NCBI RefSeq assembly: GCF_006542425.1
Contig: NZ_VFID01000002.1
Location: 248,001 to 312,000, forward strand
DNA length: 64,000 nt
Source of the DNA: Pseudoxanthomonas sp. z9
GTDB taxonomy: Bacteria > Pseudomonadota > Gammaproteobacteria > Xanthomonadales > Xanthomonadaceae
Direction: 5' to 3'
The notes below the pieces were generated by a model, which did not search any database, was not told the origin of the DNA, and worked only from the letters and a program-made list of their open reading frames with translations. Below, in pieces: positions 1 to 8,390 of the stretch. Position numbers and translations under genes: made by a program. The first letter of the stretch is position 1. Every line of letters begins with the position of its first letter.

Positions 1-62
1 GCTACTGAGCGCGCATCGACACGCGCCATCCAAGCACAAAAAAGAGAAAGGGGAATACACAC

Positions 63-1301
63 ATGAAACACCTCATCCGCGTATTGCCGGGCCTGCCTTG
101 CCTGGTCCTCGCACTCCCGGCCATCGCCGCCTCGCCGGTCGACACCGGCGGCAAGCTGATCCTGGACGCCCGCTACCGCTTCGAACAGGTCGATCAGGAC
201 AATGCGCTCGACACCGCCAAGGCGCATAGCCTGCGCACTCGCATCGGCTATCGCACACCGCGCTGGCACGGCCTGTCCGGGCTGGTGGAAATCGACGATG
301 TCCGCCATCTGGGCGCGGAACATTTCAACGACACCCGCAACGGCCGCGCCGGTTACGCCACGGTCGGCGATCCGGAAGGCACCGAGGTCAACCAGGCGCT
401 GATCCGCTACGCGGCGGACTGGGGCAGCGCGCAGGTCGGCCGCCAGCGCATCAACCTGGGCAACCAGCGCTTCGTCGGCGGCGTGGGCTGGCGGCAGAAC
501 GAGCAGACCTACGACGGCGCGATGATCGAACTGGCGCCGGGCGCCGGCTGGAAACTGACCTACGCCTATCTGGACAACATCAACAGCGTGTTCGGCCCGG
601 ACGACACCCGTCCGGTCAGCCGCACCGCGCCGGCCGACATCGAGGGCCACAGCCACCTGCTGCAGGCGCAGTACGCGTTCTCGTCGAACCTGAGCGCCAT
701 CGGCTACCACTACCGGCTGGGCCTGGACAACCTCGCGGTGGCACCCGGTGCGCCGCCGGGCACGCTGTCCAGCCGCACCAGCGGCCTGCGCGTGCAGGGC
801 AAGGCTGGCGGGTTCTCCTACGTGCTGGAACACGCGCGGCAGCGCGAGCTGGCGGGAAACCCGTGGCGGCTGGACAGTCGCTACTGGCTGGCCGAAGCCG
901 GCTACCGCTGGCAGGACATCCAGTGGAAGGCCGGCTACGAAGTGCTGGGCGCAGGCGGCGGCACGGGCAACCGCGCGTTCCAGACACCGCTGGCGACCAA
1001 GCACGCGTTCCAGGGTTGGGCCGATCAGTTCCTGACCACGCCGGCCGACGGGCTGCGCGATGCCTACGCCGGCTTCAGCCTGCCGCTGGGCGGTGGCGAA
1101 TGGCAAACCTGGTATCACGACTTCCGCAGCGATCGCGGCGGCGACCGTTTCGGCCGCGAGCTGGATCTGTCCTGGCGCCACGCGATTCCCGGGGTGAAGG
1201 GACTGGAAGGCCTGCTCAAGCTGGCGAGTTACCGCAGCAGTGACACCGCCCGCACGGTGGATACCGACAAGTTCTGGGTGCAGGTGCAGTACACGTACTG
1301 A
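63..1301 (+). CDS. Outer-membrane porin, alginate-export-like beta-barrel
   Basis: A 412-residue protein with an N-terminal signal peptide (basic MKHLIR, hydrophobic core to about residue 22, cleavage near AIAAS) followed by alternating aromatic and polar strands typical of an outer-membrane beta-barrel. It ends in the aromatic residue Tyr, as expected for recognition by the BAM complex. The long strands and the GR(Q)R-N-L-G stretch resemble the alginate-export/OprD-like porin group, so it probably passes small anionic or sugar solutes; the substrate is not readable. A GAAAGGGGAA ribosome-binding site stands 8-10 bases before the ATG. It lies just upstream of the ubiD operon but is separated from it by an FNR box, so it need not share its regulation. 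Confidence 0.75.
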   Translation: MKHLIRVLPGLPCLVLALPAIAASPVDTGGKLILDARYRFEQVDQDNALDTAKAHSLRTRIGYRTPRWHGLSGLVEIDDVRHLGAEHFNDTRNGRAGYATVGDPEGTEVNQALIRYAADWGSAQVGRQRINLGNQRFVGGVGWRQNEQTYDGAMIELAPGAGWKLTYAYLDNINSVFGPDDTRPVSRTAPADIEGHSHLLQAQYAFSSNLSAIGYHYRLGLDNLAVAPGAPPGTLSSRTSGLRVQGKAGGFSYVLEHARQRELAGNPWRLDSRYWLAEAGYRWQDIQWKAGYEVLGAGGGTGNRAFQTPLATKHAFQGWADQFLTTPADGLRDAYAGFSLPLGGGEWQTWYHDFRSDRGGDRFGRELDLSWRHAIPGVKGLEGLLKLASYRSSDTARTVDTDKFWVQVQYTY

Positions 1302-1312
1302 GCCGTTCCGGC

Positions 1313-1326
1313 TTGACGTGGATCAA
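1313..1326. promoter_or_regulatory. FNR box upstream of ubiD
   Basis: TTGACGTGGATCAA matches the FNR/ANR palindrome TTGAT-N4-ATCAA with one change. Its centre is at 1319.5. A class II FNR promoter would start transcription near 1361, and GACAAT at 1350-1355 sits at the -10 position. This leaves a leader of about 25 bases to the ubiD start. Confidence 0.75.
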
Positions 1327-1385
1327 TGTGTCCCGTGGCGGGGCGTGAGGACAATGCCGCCTCCCTTCCCGCCACAGGACGCGGC

Positions 1386-2960
1386 ATGGCCTTCCACGAT
1401 CTGCGCGAATTCCTGGAACATCTTTCCGGGCACGGACAGTTGCTGGACATCGACGCGCCGGTCAGTCCGGAGCTGGAAAGCACCGCGTTGAGCCTGCGGG
1501 CCCTGCGCGAATCCGGGCCGGCGCTGCTGATGCACAACGCCGGCTCGCACCATGCGTTGCTGGGCAATCTGTTCGGCCATCGCCGCCGCATCGAACTGGC
1601 GCTGGCCGGCAGGCCGCTGGCCTCGCTGCGCGAACTGGGCGAACTGCTGGCCAGCATCAAAGAACCGCGCTGGCCCGGCAATCTGCGCAGCGCGCTGTCC
1701 GATTGGCCGGGATTGGCGCAACTGGCCTACGTGGCGCCGCGCGTGGTTGACGACGCGGCCTTCAACGAAGAGGTGCTGGAAGGCGAGGATGTCGATCTGG
1801 GACGCCTGCCGATCCAGCGTTGCTGGCCGGAAGACGTCGATCGCCTGATCACTTTCGGCCTGGTGATCACCCGTGGCATCCACCAGCAGCGGCAGAACGT
1901 GGCGATTTACCGGCAACAGGTGATCGGCCGCAACCGGGTGATCATGCGCTGGCTGCCACATCGCGGCGGCGCGCTCGATTACGCCAGCTGGCAGGCCGCG
2001 CATCCGGAGAAACCCTTTCCGGTGCTGGTCGCGATCGGCGCCGATCCGGCCACGCTGCTGGCGGCGGTGGCGCCGGTGCCGGACACGCTGTCGGAATACG
2101 AATTCGCCGGCCTGCTGCGGGCCGCGCGCACGCGGGTCTGGCGCAGCGCCTTGACCGGTCTGGATGCGCCGGCGGGCGCGGAAATCCTGCTGGAGGGTTT
2201 CATCCATCCCGGCGACACCGCGCTGGAAGGCCCGTTCGGAGATCACACCGGCTACTACAATGCGCAGGCGCACTTCCCGGTATTCACCATCGAGCGCATG
2301 CGCCTGCGTCGTCGCGCCATCTACCACGGCAGTTACATGGGTCGGGCGCCGTTCGACGAACCCTCGGTGCTGTCGATGGCGCTGAATGACATCTTCGTGC
2401 CGATCCTGCGCAAGGTGTTTCCGGAGATCGTGGACTTCTACCTTCCGCCGGAAGCGTGCTCGTACCGGGTCGCGGTGGTCAGCATCCGCAAGCAGTACGC
2501 CGGGCACGCACGGCGGGTGATGATGGGCATCTGGTCCTATCTTCGCCAGTTCACCTACACCAAGTTCGTCATCGTCACCGACGAGGACATCGACGTGCGC
2601 GATTGGGCACAGGTGATCTGGGCGGTGTCCACCCGGGTGGATCCGGCACGGGACAGCATGCTGGTGGAGAACACGCCGATCGACTACCTGGATTTCGCCA
2701 CCCCGGTCTCGGGCGTGGGCTCCAAGCTCGGCCTGGACGCGACCCGTAAATGGGCCGGCGAGAGCGCGCGCGAATGGGGACGCCCGATCACCCTGGATCC
2801 GCAGGTCGAGCAACGCGTGGATGCATTGTGGCGGCAGGTATGCCGGACCGCCGCCGCCGAGGCCGGCGGTCTCGACGCGAACCCGGCCGAAGCCGGCATT
2901 GAAGCGGTCGCCGCCTGGGCGCCGCGCCCCGTGCATTCCGCCGACTGGAGAACCCCCTGA
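1386..2960 (+). CDS. ubiD: UbiD, prenylated-FMN 4-hydroxy-3-polyprenylbenzoate decarboxylase
   Basis: A 524-residue UbiD-family decarboxylase that removes the ring carboxyl group in ubiquinone synthesis, using prenylated FMN made by UbiX. The family signature E-G-P-F-G-D-H-T-G lies at 281-289, holding the catalytic glutamate and the metal/prFMN-binding region; length fits the family (about 490-520). The frame is open further upstream, but the ATG at 1386 aligns with UbiD N-termini ([10 protein letters not shown]) and has an AGGA sequence in front. The last base of the stop overlaps the next ATG (ATGA arrangement), so ubiD, ubiU and ubiV are translationally linked. The FNR box upstream suggests anaerobic induction of a decarboxylase that itself works without O2. 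Confidence 0.93.
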   Translation: MAFHDLREFLEHLSGHGQLLDIDAPVSPELESTALSLRALRESGPALLMHNAGSHHALLGNLFGHRRRIELALAGRPLASLRELGELLASIKEPRWPGNLRSALSDWPGLAQLAYVAPRVVDDAAFNEEVLEGEDVDLGRLPIQRCWPEDVDRLITFGLVITRGIHQQRQNVAIYRQQVIGRNRVIMRWLPHRGGALDYASWQAAHPEKPFPVLVAIGADPATLLAAVAPVPDTLSEYEFAGLLRAARTRVWRSALTGLDAPAGAEILLEGFIHPGDTALEGPFGDHTGYYNAQAHFPVFTIERMRLRRRAIYHGSYMGRAPFDEPSVLSMALNDIFVPILRKVFPEIVDFYLPPEACSYRVAVVSIRKQYAGHARRVMMGIWSYLRQFTYTKFVIVTDEDIDVRDWAQVIWAVSTRVDPARDSMLVENTPIDYLDFATPVSGVGSKLGLDATRKWAGESAREWGRPITLDPQVEQRVDALWRQVCRTAAAEAGGLDANPAEAGIEAVAAWAPRPVHSADWRTP

Positions 2961-3958
2961 TGCAACTGGTATGTCCCGCCGGCAACCTGCCGGCGCTGAA
3001 GGCCGCCATCGACGCCGGCGCCGATGCGGTCTACGCGGGCTTCCGCGACCAGACCAACGCGCGCGCGTTTCCCGGCCTGAACTTCGACGACGCCGAAATG
3101 CGGGAAGGCATCGCCTATGCGCATGCACGCGGACGCCAGGTGTACCTGGCGCTGAACACGTACCCGGACAGCGCGCGGCTGCCGCAATGGCGGCACGCGG
3201 TGGATCAGGCGGCCGCGTTCGGCGCCGACGCCATCATCGCCGCCGAGATGGCGGTGCTGCACTACGCGTCGCGGCAACACCCCGGGCTGGCGAGGCATCT
3301 GTCGGTGCAGGGCTCGGCGACCACCGCAGCGGCGTTGCGCTATGCGCACGAGCGTTTCGGCATCGCCCGCGCGGTATTGCCGCGCGTGCTCTCGGTGCAG
3401 CAGGTCGAGCGACTGTGCCAGTCCTCGCCGGTGCCGCTGGAGGTGTTCGCGTTCGGCAGCCTGTGCATCATGGTGGAGGGACGCTGCCAGCTGTCCAGCT
3501 ACGTCACCGGGGTGTCGCCGAATCGCCACGGCGTGTGCTCGCCCGCCAGCTTCGTGCGCTGGGAGGAACATCCGGACCAGGGCCGCAGCGTGCGCCTGAA
3601 CGGCATGCTCATCGACCGTTTCGGCGCGACCGAGCCGGCCGGCTATCCCACCGTGTGCAAGGGGCGCTACGCCGTCGGCGGCGAGATCTTCCATGCACTG
3701 GAGGAACCCACCAGCCTCAACACCCTGGAATTGCTGCCGCGCCTGGCCGAGGCCGGCGTGGCGGCGCTGAAGATCGAGGGCCGGCAGCGCGGCGCGGCGT
3801 ACGTGCGCACCGTGACCCGGGTCTGGCGCGAAGCCATCGACGCGCAGGCGCGCGCCCCGGCCAGCTGGCGCCTGCGCGAGGACTGGCAGGCCGATCTTTC
3901 CGCCCACGCCGAGGGCCAGCAGACCACCCTCGGCCCCTATCACCGCGCCTGGCATTGA
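2960..3958 (+). CDS. ubiU: UbiU, O2-independent ubiquinone hydroxylation protein (U32 family)
   Basis: A 332-residue peptidase-U32-family protein that acts with UbiV in the O2-independent hydroxylations of ubiquinone synthesis; the E. coli pair forms a heterodimer in which each subunit binds a [4Fe-4S] cluster. The four cluster ligands are present at C169, C176, C193 and C233, almost exactly the E. coli UbiU positions (169, 176, 193, 232). The N-terminus [17 protein letters not shown] is typical. The start overlaps the ubiD stop by one base, and ubiV follows after two bases. Placement behind an FNR box agrees with a role in anaerobic ubiquinone supply for nitrate respiration. Confidence 0.93.
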   Translation: MQLVCPAGNLPALKAAIDAGADAVYAGFRDQTNARAFPGLNFDDAEMREGIAYAHARGRQVYLALNTYPDSARLPQWRHAVDQAAAFGADAIIAAEMAVLHYASRQHPGLARHLSVQGSATTAAALRYAHERFGIARAVLPRVLSVQQVERLCQSSPVPLEVFAFGSLCIMVEGRCQLSSYVTGVSPNRHGVCSPASFVRWEEHPDQGRSVRLNGMLIDRFGATEPAGYPTVCKGRYAVGGEIFHALEEPTSLNTLELLPRLAEAGVAALKIEGRQRGAAYVRTVTRVWREAIDAQARAPASWRLREDWQADLSAHAEGQQTTLGPYHRAWH

Positions 3959-3960
3959 CG

Positions 3961-4848
3961 ATGAAACTCAGTCTTGGACCCTTGCAGTATTTCTGGCCGC
4001 GCGAGCGCGTGCTGGCCTTCTATCGCGAGGCCGCGCAGTGGCCACTGGACATCCTCTATCTCGGCGAGACCGTGTGCAGCAAGCGCCGTGAACTGCGCAC
4101 CCGCGACTGGCTGGCGCTGGCGGAGGAACTGGCCGGCAGCGGCAAGCAGATCGTGCTGTCGTCGCTGGCGTTGATCGAAGCCGAGTCCGAACTGTCGACG
4201 GTGGTGCGACTGGCGGAGAACGGCGCGTTCCTGCTGGAAGCCAACGATCTGTCGGCCGTGCAGGTCTGCCGCGAGCGCGGCCTGCCGTTCGTGGCCGGGC
4301 CCACGCTGAATGTCTACAACCACGTCGCCCTGGGCCTGCTGATCGAGGACGGGCTGGTGCGCTGGGTGCCCGGCGTGGAGCAAGGGCGCCGGTTGCTGGA
4401 AGAACTGCGCGCGGCGATGGTGGAGCAGGGCACGCCGATGCCGGAACTGGAAATCATGGCCTGGGGACGCCTGCCGCTGGCCTGGTCGGCGCGCTGCTTC
4501 ACCGCTCGCGCCTACGACGTGCCCAAGGACGACTGCGGTTTCCGCTGCATCGAGCATCCCGACGGACTGCCGCTGGGTACCCGCGAAGGCGAGGCGTTCA
4601 TGGTGATCAACGGCATCCAGGTGCAGGGCATGGAGATTGTTGACATGGCGCCCGAGCGCGACGAGCTGATTGCCTGTGGCGTGGACATCCTGCGGCTGTC
4701 ACCCGCGCAGGACGACATGGCGGCGGTGGTGGATCATTTCCACCGGATGCTGCGCGCGCCGCTGCCACCGCCGCGACTGGGCGCGCGCAATGGCTACTGG
4801 CACGGCAAGCCGGGACGCGCGTCGCTGGCGGCGCCAGGACCGGCCTGA
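3961..4848 (+). CDS. ubiV: UbiV, O2-independent ubiquinone hydroxylation protein (U32 family)
   Basis: A 295-residue partner of UbiU. Cysteines C39, C179, C192 and C196 match the [4Fe-4S] ligands of E. coli UbiV (39, 180, 193, 197), so the cluster should be functional. The first ATG after the ubiU stop is used, with only a two-base gap, which argues for coupled translation and a 1:1 complex. It is the last gene of the ubiD-ubiU-ubiV unit; nadB comes toward it from the opposite strand about 80 bases further on. Function is known from E. coli, where ubiT, ubiU and ubiV are needed for ubiquinone without O2. Confidence 0.93.
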   Translation: MKLSLGPLQYFWPRERVLAFYREAAQWPLDILYLGETVCSKRRELRTRDWLALAEELAGSGKQIVLSSLALIEAESELSTVVRLAENGAFLLEANDLSAVQVCRERGLPFVAGPTLNVYNHVALGLLIEDGLVRWVPGVEQGRRLLEELRAAMVEQGTPMPELEIMAWGRLPLAWSARCFTARAYDVPKDDCGFRCIEHPDGLPLGTREGEAFMVINGIQVQGMEIVDMAPERDELIACGVDILRLSPAQDDMAAVVDHFHRMLRAPLPPPRLGARNGYWHGKPGRASLAAPGPA

Positions 4849-4864
4849 AGACGGATGTCGAACG

Positions 4865-4891
4865 AAGCGGCGCGAGTCATTCCGCCGCTTT
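4865..4891. terminator. Hairpin between convergent ubiV and nadB
   Basis: AAGCGGCG and CGCCGCTT can pair around a loop of about ten bases between the converging ubiV and nadB genes. There is no clear T tract on either side, so it may be a weak or Rho-assisted terminator, or chance. Confidence 0.3.
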
Positions 4892-4928
4892 CGCATCCCA
4901 CGAGTTCGAATGACAGGTGCGGCGCGGT

Positions 4929-6377
4929 TCAGTCGACTGGCGCGTCGCTCCGGTAATGCGCGCCCAGGCTGCGGGTCCGCGCCAGCGCCGCGTCCAGGAT
5001 CCGCGTGACCAGTTCGCCCTGCCAGCTGCCGGCAAGGCCGGCGTCGCGCGCCAGTTCCTCACGCGCCTCGCGCATGACCGCTCCGTCGCGCACCGGTCCC
5101 AATGCGCGCCAGGTCAGTGTGCGCAGATCCAGCGACGCGGACGGGCCGGCGTCGCGTCCGCGCATCACCCAGCGGCCGTGTTCGGCGGGCAGATGGCGAT
5201 GGATGCCGGCCAGCGACTGGCCCAGACGGCGGCCGTAGACCACGCCTTCCAGCAGCGAATTGCTGGCCAGTCGATTGGCGCCGTGCACGCCGTTGCACGC
5301 GGCCTCGCCGACCGCGTACAACCCTTCCACCGCGCTGCGCCCGTCCAGATCCACGGCGATGCCACCCATGTGGAAGTGCGCGGCGGGGGTGACCGGGATG
5401 CGCTGCACCCGCGGGTCGATGCCGTGCGCGCGGCACAGCGCGTATACGGTGGGGAACTGCAGCAGCCAGGTCTCGTGCAGATGGGTGGCATCCAGCCAGA
5501 TGCGCTGGCCCGCCTGTTGCGCCTGCCATACCTGCCGGGCCACCACGTCGCGTGGCGCGAGATCGCCCAGCGGATGGTGGCCGAGCATGATCGGAGCGCC
5601 GTCGTCGTCGTACAGGCGCGCGCCGGCGCCGCGCAGCGCTTCGGTAATCAGTGGCAGCGCGCCGTCGACCCTGACCGACAGCGCGGTGGGGTGGAACTGG
5701 ACGAATTCCAGATCGCGCGCCTGCGCGCCCGCGGCGAGCGCCAGCGCCAGGCCGTTGCCATCGGCGCCGGAGGGATTGGTGCTGGCGGCGAACAGCGCGC
5801 CGCAGCCACCGGTGGCGAGCACCAGATCGGCGCAGTCGATGTCCTCGCTGCGGCCTTCGCCCGGCCAGACGATGCGCAGTCCGCTGACGCCATGGTCGCC
5901 GACCCGCAGCGCATCCAGCGTCGCCGGCGGACGCCAGTCGATGTGCGGCGCGTTCTGCGCCGCGCGGATCAGCGCCAGCAGCAGCGAGGCACCGCTGGCA
6001 TCGCCGCCGGCGTGGACGATGCGGTTGCGCCGATGCCCGCCCTCGCGACCCAGCAGGAAGCGCGTGCCTTCCAGGTCGAAGGGAACCCCCTGCGCCTGCA
6101 GCCAGCGCACGGCCATTACCGCGTTGTCGACCAGGTAGCGGACCGCGTCGTAGTCGTTGTGATCGGCGCCGGCGGCCAGGGTGTCGTGCGCATGGGCGTC
6201 GGCGCTGTCGCCGCTGTCCAGCGCCGCGGCGATGCCGCCCTGGGCCAGCGCGGTGCAACAGTCGATACCCGCCGGCGCGCGGCCCAGCAACAGCACCCTG
6301 CGCGGCGCGGCCGACAGTGCGGTCGCGAGTCCGGCGACGCCGCAACCCACCACCACCAGTGGCGGCGCGCCGCTCAC
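4929..6377 (-). CDS. nadB: NadB, L-aspartate oxidase
   Basis: A 482-residue FAD enzyme oxidising L-aspartate to iminoaspartate, the first step of de novo NAD synthesis; it can use fumarate instead of O2 as electron acceptor. The N-terminal dinucleotide-binding motif (V-V-V-G-C-G-V-A-G-L-A), the A-L-A-Q-G-G-I-A-A stretch, the H-F-H-M-G-G-I motif and the G-A-N-R-L-A-S-N-S-L-L-E-G motif are all present. It is somewhat short (E. coli NadB has 540 residues) but I see no missing motif. The start is a GTG overlapping the nadA stop (GTGA), chosen because the glycine-rich FAD motif begins right behind it; the longer open frame upstream runs through nadA in another frame. Last gene of ubiT-nadA-nadB. 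Confidence 0.9.
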   Translation of the reverse strand: MSGAPPLVVVGCGVAGLATALSAAPRRVLLLGRAPAGIDCCTALAQGGIAAALDSGDSADAHAHDTLAAGADHNDYDAVRYLVDNAVMAVRWLQAQGVPFDLEGTRFLLGREGGHRRNRIVHAGGDASGASLLLALIRAAQNAPHIDWRPPATLDALRVGDHGVSGLRIVWPGEGRSEDIDCADLVLATGGCGALFAASTNPSGADGNGLALALAAGAQARDLEFVQFHPTALSVRVDGALPLITEALRGAGARLYDDDGAPIMLGHHPLGDLAPRDVVARQVWQAQQAGQRIWLDATHLHETWLLQFPTVYALCRAHGIDPRVQRIPVTPAAHFHMGGIAVDLDGRSAVEGLYAVGEAACNGVHGANRLASNSLLEGVVYGRRLGQSLAGIHRHLPAEHGRWVMRGRDAGPSASLDLRTLTWRALGPVRDGAVMREAREELARDAGLAGSWQGELVTRILDAALARTRSLGAHYRSDAPVD

Positions 6378-7390
6378 GGGCGTTCGCCCCGGCCCACCGC
6401 GAGCATCCGCGCCAGCGCGGCGCGCGCGCCGGCGGCCACCTGTTCCGGCACTTCCACCACGTGGCGCAGCTCGCGCAGGCAGGCATGGATGTTCGGCAGG
6501 GTGATCCGCTTCATGTGCGGGCACAGGTTGCAGGGCTTGATGAACTCGACATCGGGAAAGCGATGGCGCAGGTTGTCGGCCATCGAGCATTCGGTGATCA
6601 GGGCGACCCGGCGCGGACGCTCGCGTTCCAGCCACGCGCCCATCGCGGTGGTCGAACCGACGAAATCGGCCTCGCGCTGCACTTCCGGCGGGCACTCCGG
6701 ATGCGCGACCAGGCGCGCGTCGAAGGTCTCGCGGGTATGCCTCGCCTGCTGCGCGGTGAACTGCTCGTGCACTTCGCAGCGGCCGTCCCACAGCACCAGT
6801 TCAACGCCGGTCTGGGCGGCGACGTGATGGCCCAGGAAGGCGTCGGGCAGGAAGATGACCTTGTCCGCGCCCATCGCCTCGACCACCTGCACCGCGTTGG
6901 CGGAGGTGCAGCAGGCATCGGATTCGGCCTTCACCGCCGCGCTTGTGTTGACGTAGCTGACCACCGGCGCGCCGGGATGGCGCGCGCGCAACGCGCGCAC
7001 GTCGTCGGCGGTGATGGAGGCCGCCAGCGAACAGCCGGCGTCGGGATCCGGAATCAGCACGGTGCGCGTCGGCGCCAGGATCTTGGCGGTCTCGGCCATG
7101 AAGTGGACGCCGCACAGCACGATGATTTCCGCATCGCAGTCGGCGGCGGCCTGGGCCAGCGCCAGCGAGTCGCCGGTGACATCGGCCACGCCGTGGAAGA
7201 TCTCCGGCGACTGGTAGCTGTGCGCCATGATCACCGCGCCGCGTTCGCGCTTGAGTTCACGGATGGCGTCAATCCAGGGCAGGTGCAGCGGCCATTCCAG
7301 GCACGGCACGGTATCACCGACGCGCGCGGTCAGATCCGCGTAGCGGTCCTCGAGTTCCGGACGCCAGCGCGGACGGAAGGCCGCGTTCAT
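6374..7390 (-). CDS. nadA: NadA, quinolinate synthase
   Basis: A 338-residue [4Fe-4S] quinolinate synthase condensing iminoaspartate with dihydroxyacetone phosphate. Motifs include A-H-S-Y-Q-S-P-E (56-63), V-L-C-G-V-H-F-M-A-E with C93, W-D-G-R-C-E-V-H with C205, and C-N-L-C-P-H-M-K with C287 and C290. C93, C205 and C290 are the likely cluster ligands, by position rather than proof. The ATG at 7390 overlaps the ubiT stop by four bases, and the nadB GTG overlaps the nadA stop, so the three genes form one translationally coupled unit. NadA is O2-sensitive, in keeping with a cluster of anaerobic genes. Confidence 0.92.
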   Translation of the reverse strand: MNAAFRPRWRPELEDRYADLTARVGDTVPCLEWPLHLPWIDAIRELKRERGAVIMAHSYQSPEIFHGVADVTGDSLALAQAAADCDAEIIVLCGVHFMAETAKILAPTRTVLIPDPDAGCSLAASITADDVRALRARHPGAPVVSYVNTSAAVKAESDACCTSANAVQVVEAMGADKVIFLPDAFLGHHVAAQTGVELVLWDGRCEVHEQFTAQQARHTRETFDARLVAHPECPPEVQREADFVGSTTAMGAWLERERPRRVALITECSMADNLRHRFPDVEFIKPCNLCPHMKRITLPNIHACLRELRHVVEVPEQVAAGARAALARMLAVGRGERP

Positions 7391-8232
7391 GCGGCTTGTC
7401 CGTGGTGGCGGCGATGCACGGCGCGAGCGTCGCGGGCCAGCCGGGCGCTGCGCTGAAGCAGGATGCGCGAACCGAGTGGAAACGACTCCCACGGCAACCG
7501 GTCGAGCAGGTTACGCAGGAACAACCCGAGTTCGGTGTCGCCGGTCAGCATCAGGCGGCGCTGGAAAAACAGGGTATCGGCGTCCTCCAGCCGGCTGGCC
7601 AGCAGCAGCAGATCGGTGGCGCTGCCGCTCACCGTGGCTTCCGCGTCGCCCTGTGCGATGTGCAGGCCGTCGGCGTGCAGTTCGAACACCCAGCGCTGAT
7701 CGAGGTCGGTGACTTCTATACCGAGCCGGCGGCTGGCAACCGGCTCCAGGACGCGCCGCACCTGCGGCGAGGCCAACGCGGGCGCGATCAGGCGCAACGC
7801 CGCGCGTTGGCGCAGCGGTTCCGGAATCCGTGCCAGCCAGGGCCGCAGGCGACGTGGTGGGGGCAGCCAGCGGAGCAAGGCGGAAGGCGCGGAAGCGGAG
7901 CGGTTCGATGAAGGACCGGAATGGGCCATGGGAGGGGTCGGTTCGGAAAGGGAGGAAGAAGCCCGCGACTGGCGGCGATGGGCTTCGGCGATCAGCAGCC
8001 GCATCAGTCGCTCGGCGCTGGATGGAGAAATGCCGGCGCGGTTCGCGAGCCGGCGCGCGCGCTCCCGGACCCGGTGTTCGCGCCGTGCGTCGGTCTGCGC
8101 CAGGCCCGCGTCGCGCTTGATCCGGCCGGCCAATCCAGCCAGCCGCTGGCGTCCGCCCAGCAGGATCACCATCGCGTCGTCGACCCGATCGATCGCCGCG
8201 CGCGTGCCGCCCAGGGCCAGGCGGCTCAGCAT
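7387..8232 (-). CDS. ubiT: Chorismate mutase (AroQ-type) fused to UbiT SCP2-domain protein
   Basis: A 281-residue two-domain protein. Residues 1-90 are an AroQ (type II) chorismate mutase domain: R11, R28, K39, D48, R51, E52 and Q88 fall at exactly the numbers of the E. coli chorismate mutase active-site residues, so catalysis looks possible. A Ser/Pro-rich linker (about 90-118) leads to an SCP2-type lipid-binding domain (about 125-260) with the features of UbiT, the accessory factor for O2-independent ubiquinone synthesis in E. coli (174 residues, no mutase domain). The partner genes ubiU and ubiV are nearby. Its ATG is the first in a long open frame; an FNR box with a good -10 (TAGGAT, 8349-8354) lies upstream. 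Whether the mutase is active is not shown. Confidence 0.85.
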   Translation of the reverse strand: MLSRLALGGTRAAIDRVDDAMVILLGGRQRLAGLAGRIKRDAGLAQTDARREHRVRERARRLANRAGISPSSAERLMRLLIAEAHRRQSRASSSLSEPTPPMAHSGPSSNRSASAPSALLRWLPPPRRLRPWLARIPEPLRQRAALRLIAPALASPQVRRVLEPVASRRLGIEVTDLDQRWVFELHADGLHIAQGDAEATVSGSATDLLLLASRLEDADTLFFQRRLMLTGDTELGLFLRNLLDRLPWESFPLGSRILLQRSARLARDARAVHRRHHGQAA

Positions 8233-8324
8233 GGAACCGCCCCCACGACGGATGCCGGCGCGGAAACGGCAACGGGACGATGGCCGGACGGGTCCGGCGC
8301 GATGGGCGATTCGAACGGCGGCAT
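8226..8324 (-). CDS. Possible 32-residue leader peptide ahead of ubiT
   Basis: A short open frame beginning MPPFESPIAPDPSG runs from an ATG about 18 bases after the predicted FNR-dependent start (near 8342) and ends in a TGA lying just inside the start of ubiT. Such an overlap could couple its translation to ubiT. I see no convincing ribosome-binding site, and codon use is uninformative at this length, so it may be only untranslated leader. Confidence 0.2.
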   Translation of the reverse strand: MPPFESPIAPDPSGHRPVAVSAPASVVGAVPC

Positions 8325-8376
8325 GGCGATCACCGGTATGGTGGGCACATCCTAGGCAGCGCCGGCCGGGCTGCCA

Positions 8377-8390
8377 TTGACCCAGATCAA
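8377..8390. promoter_or_regulatory. FNR box for ubiT-nadA-nadB
   Basis: TTGACCCAGATCAA overlaps the stop codon of the preceding minus-strand membrane protein gene. Read on the minus strand, a class II promoter would start near 8342, with TAGGAT at 8349-8354 as the -10 (four of six consensus bases). The leader to the ubiT ATG would be about 110 bases. Confidence 0.7.

Noticed and set aside
4929-6791. A 620-residue form of NadB starting inside nadA
   Set aside because: The extra 138 residues overlap nadA in another frame and have no homology pattern; the GTG overlapping the nadA stop directly precedes the FAD motif.
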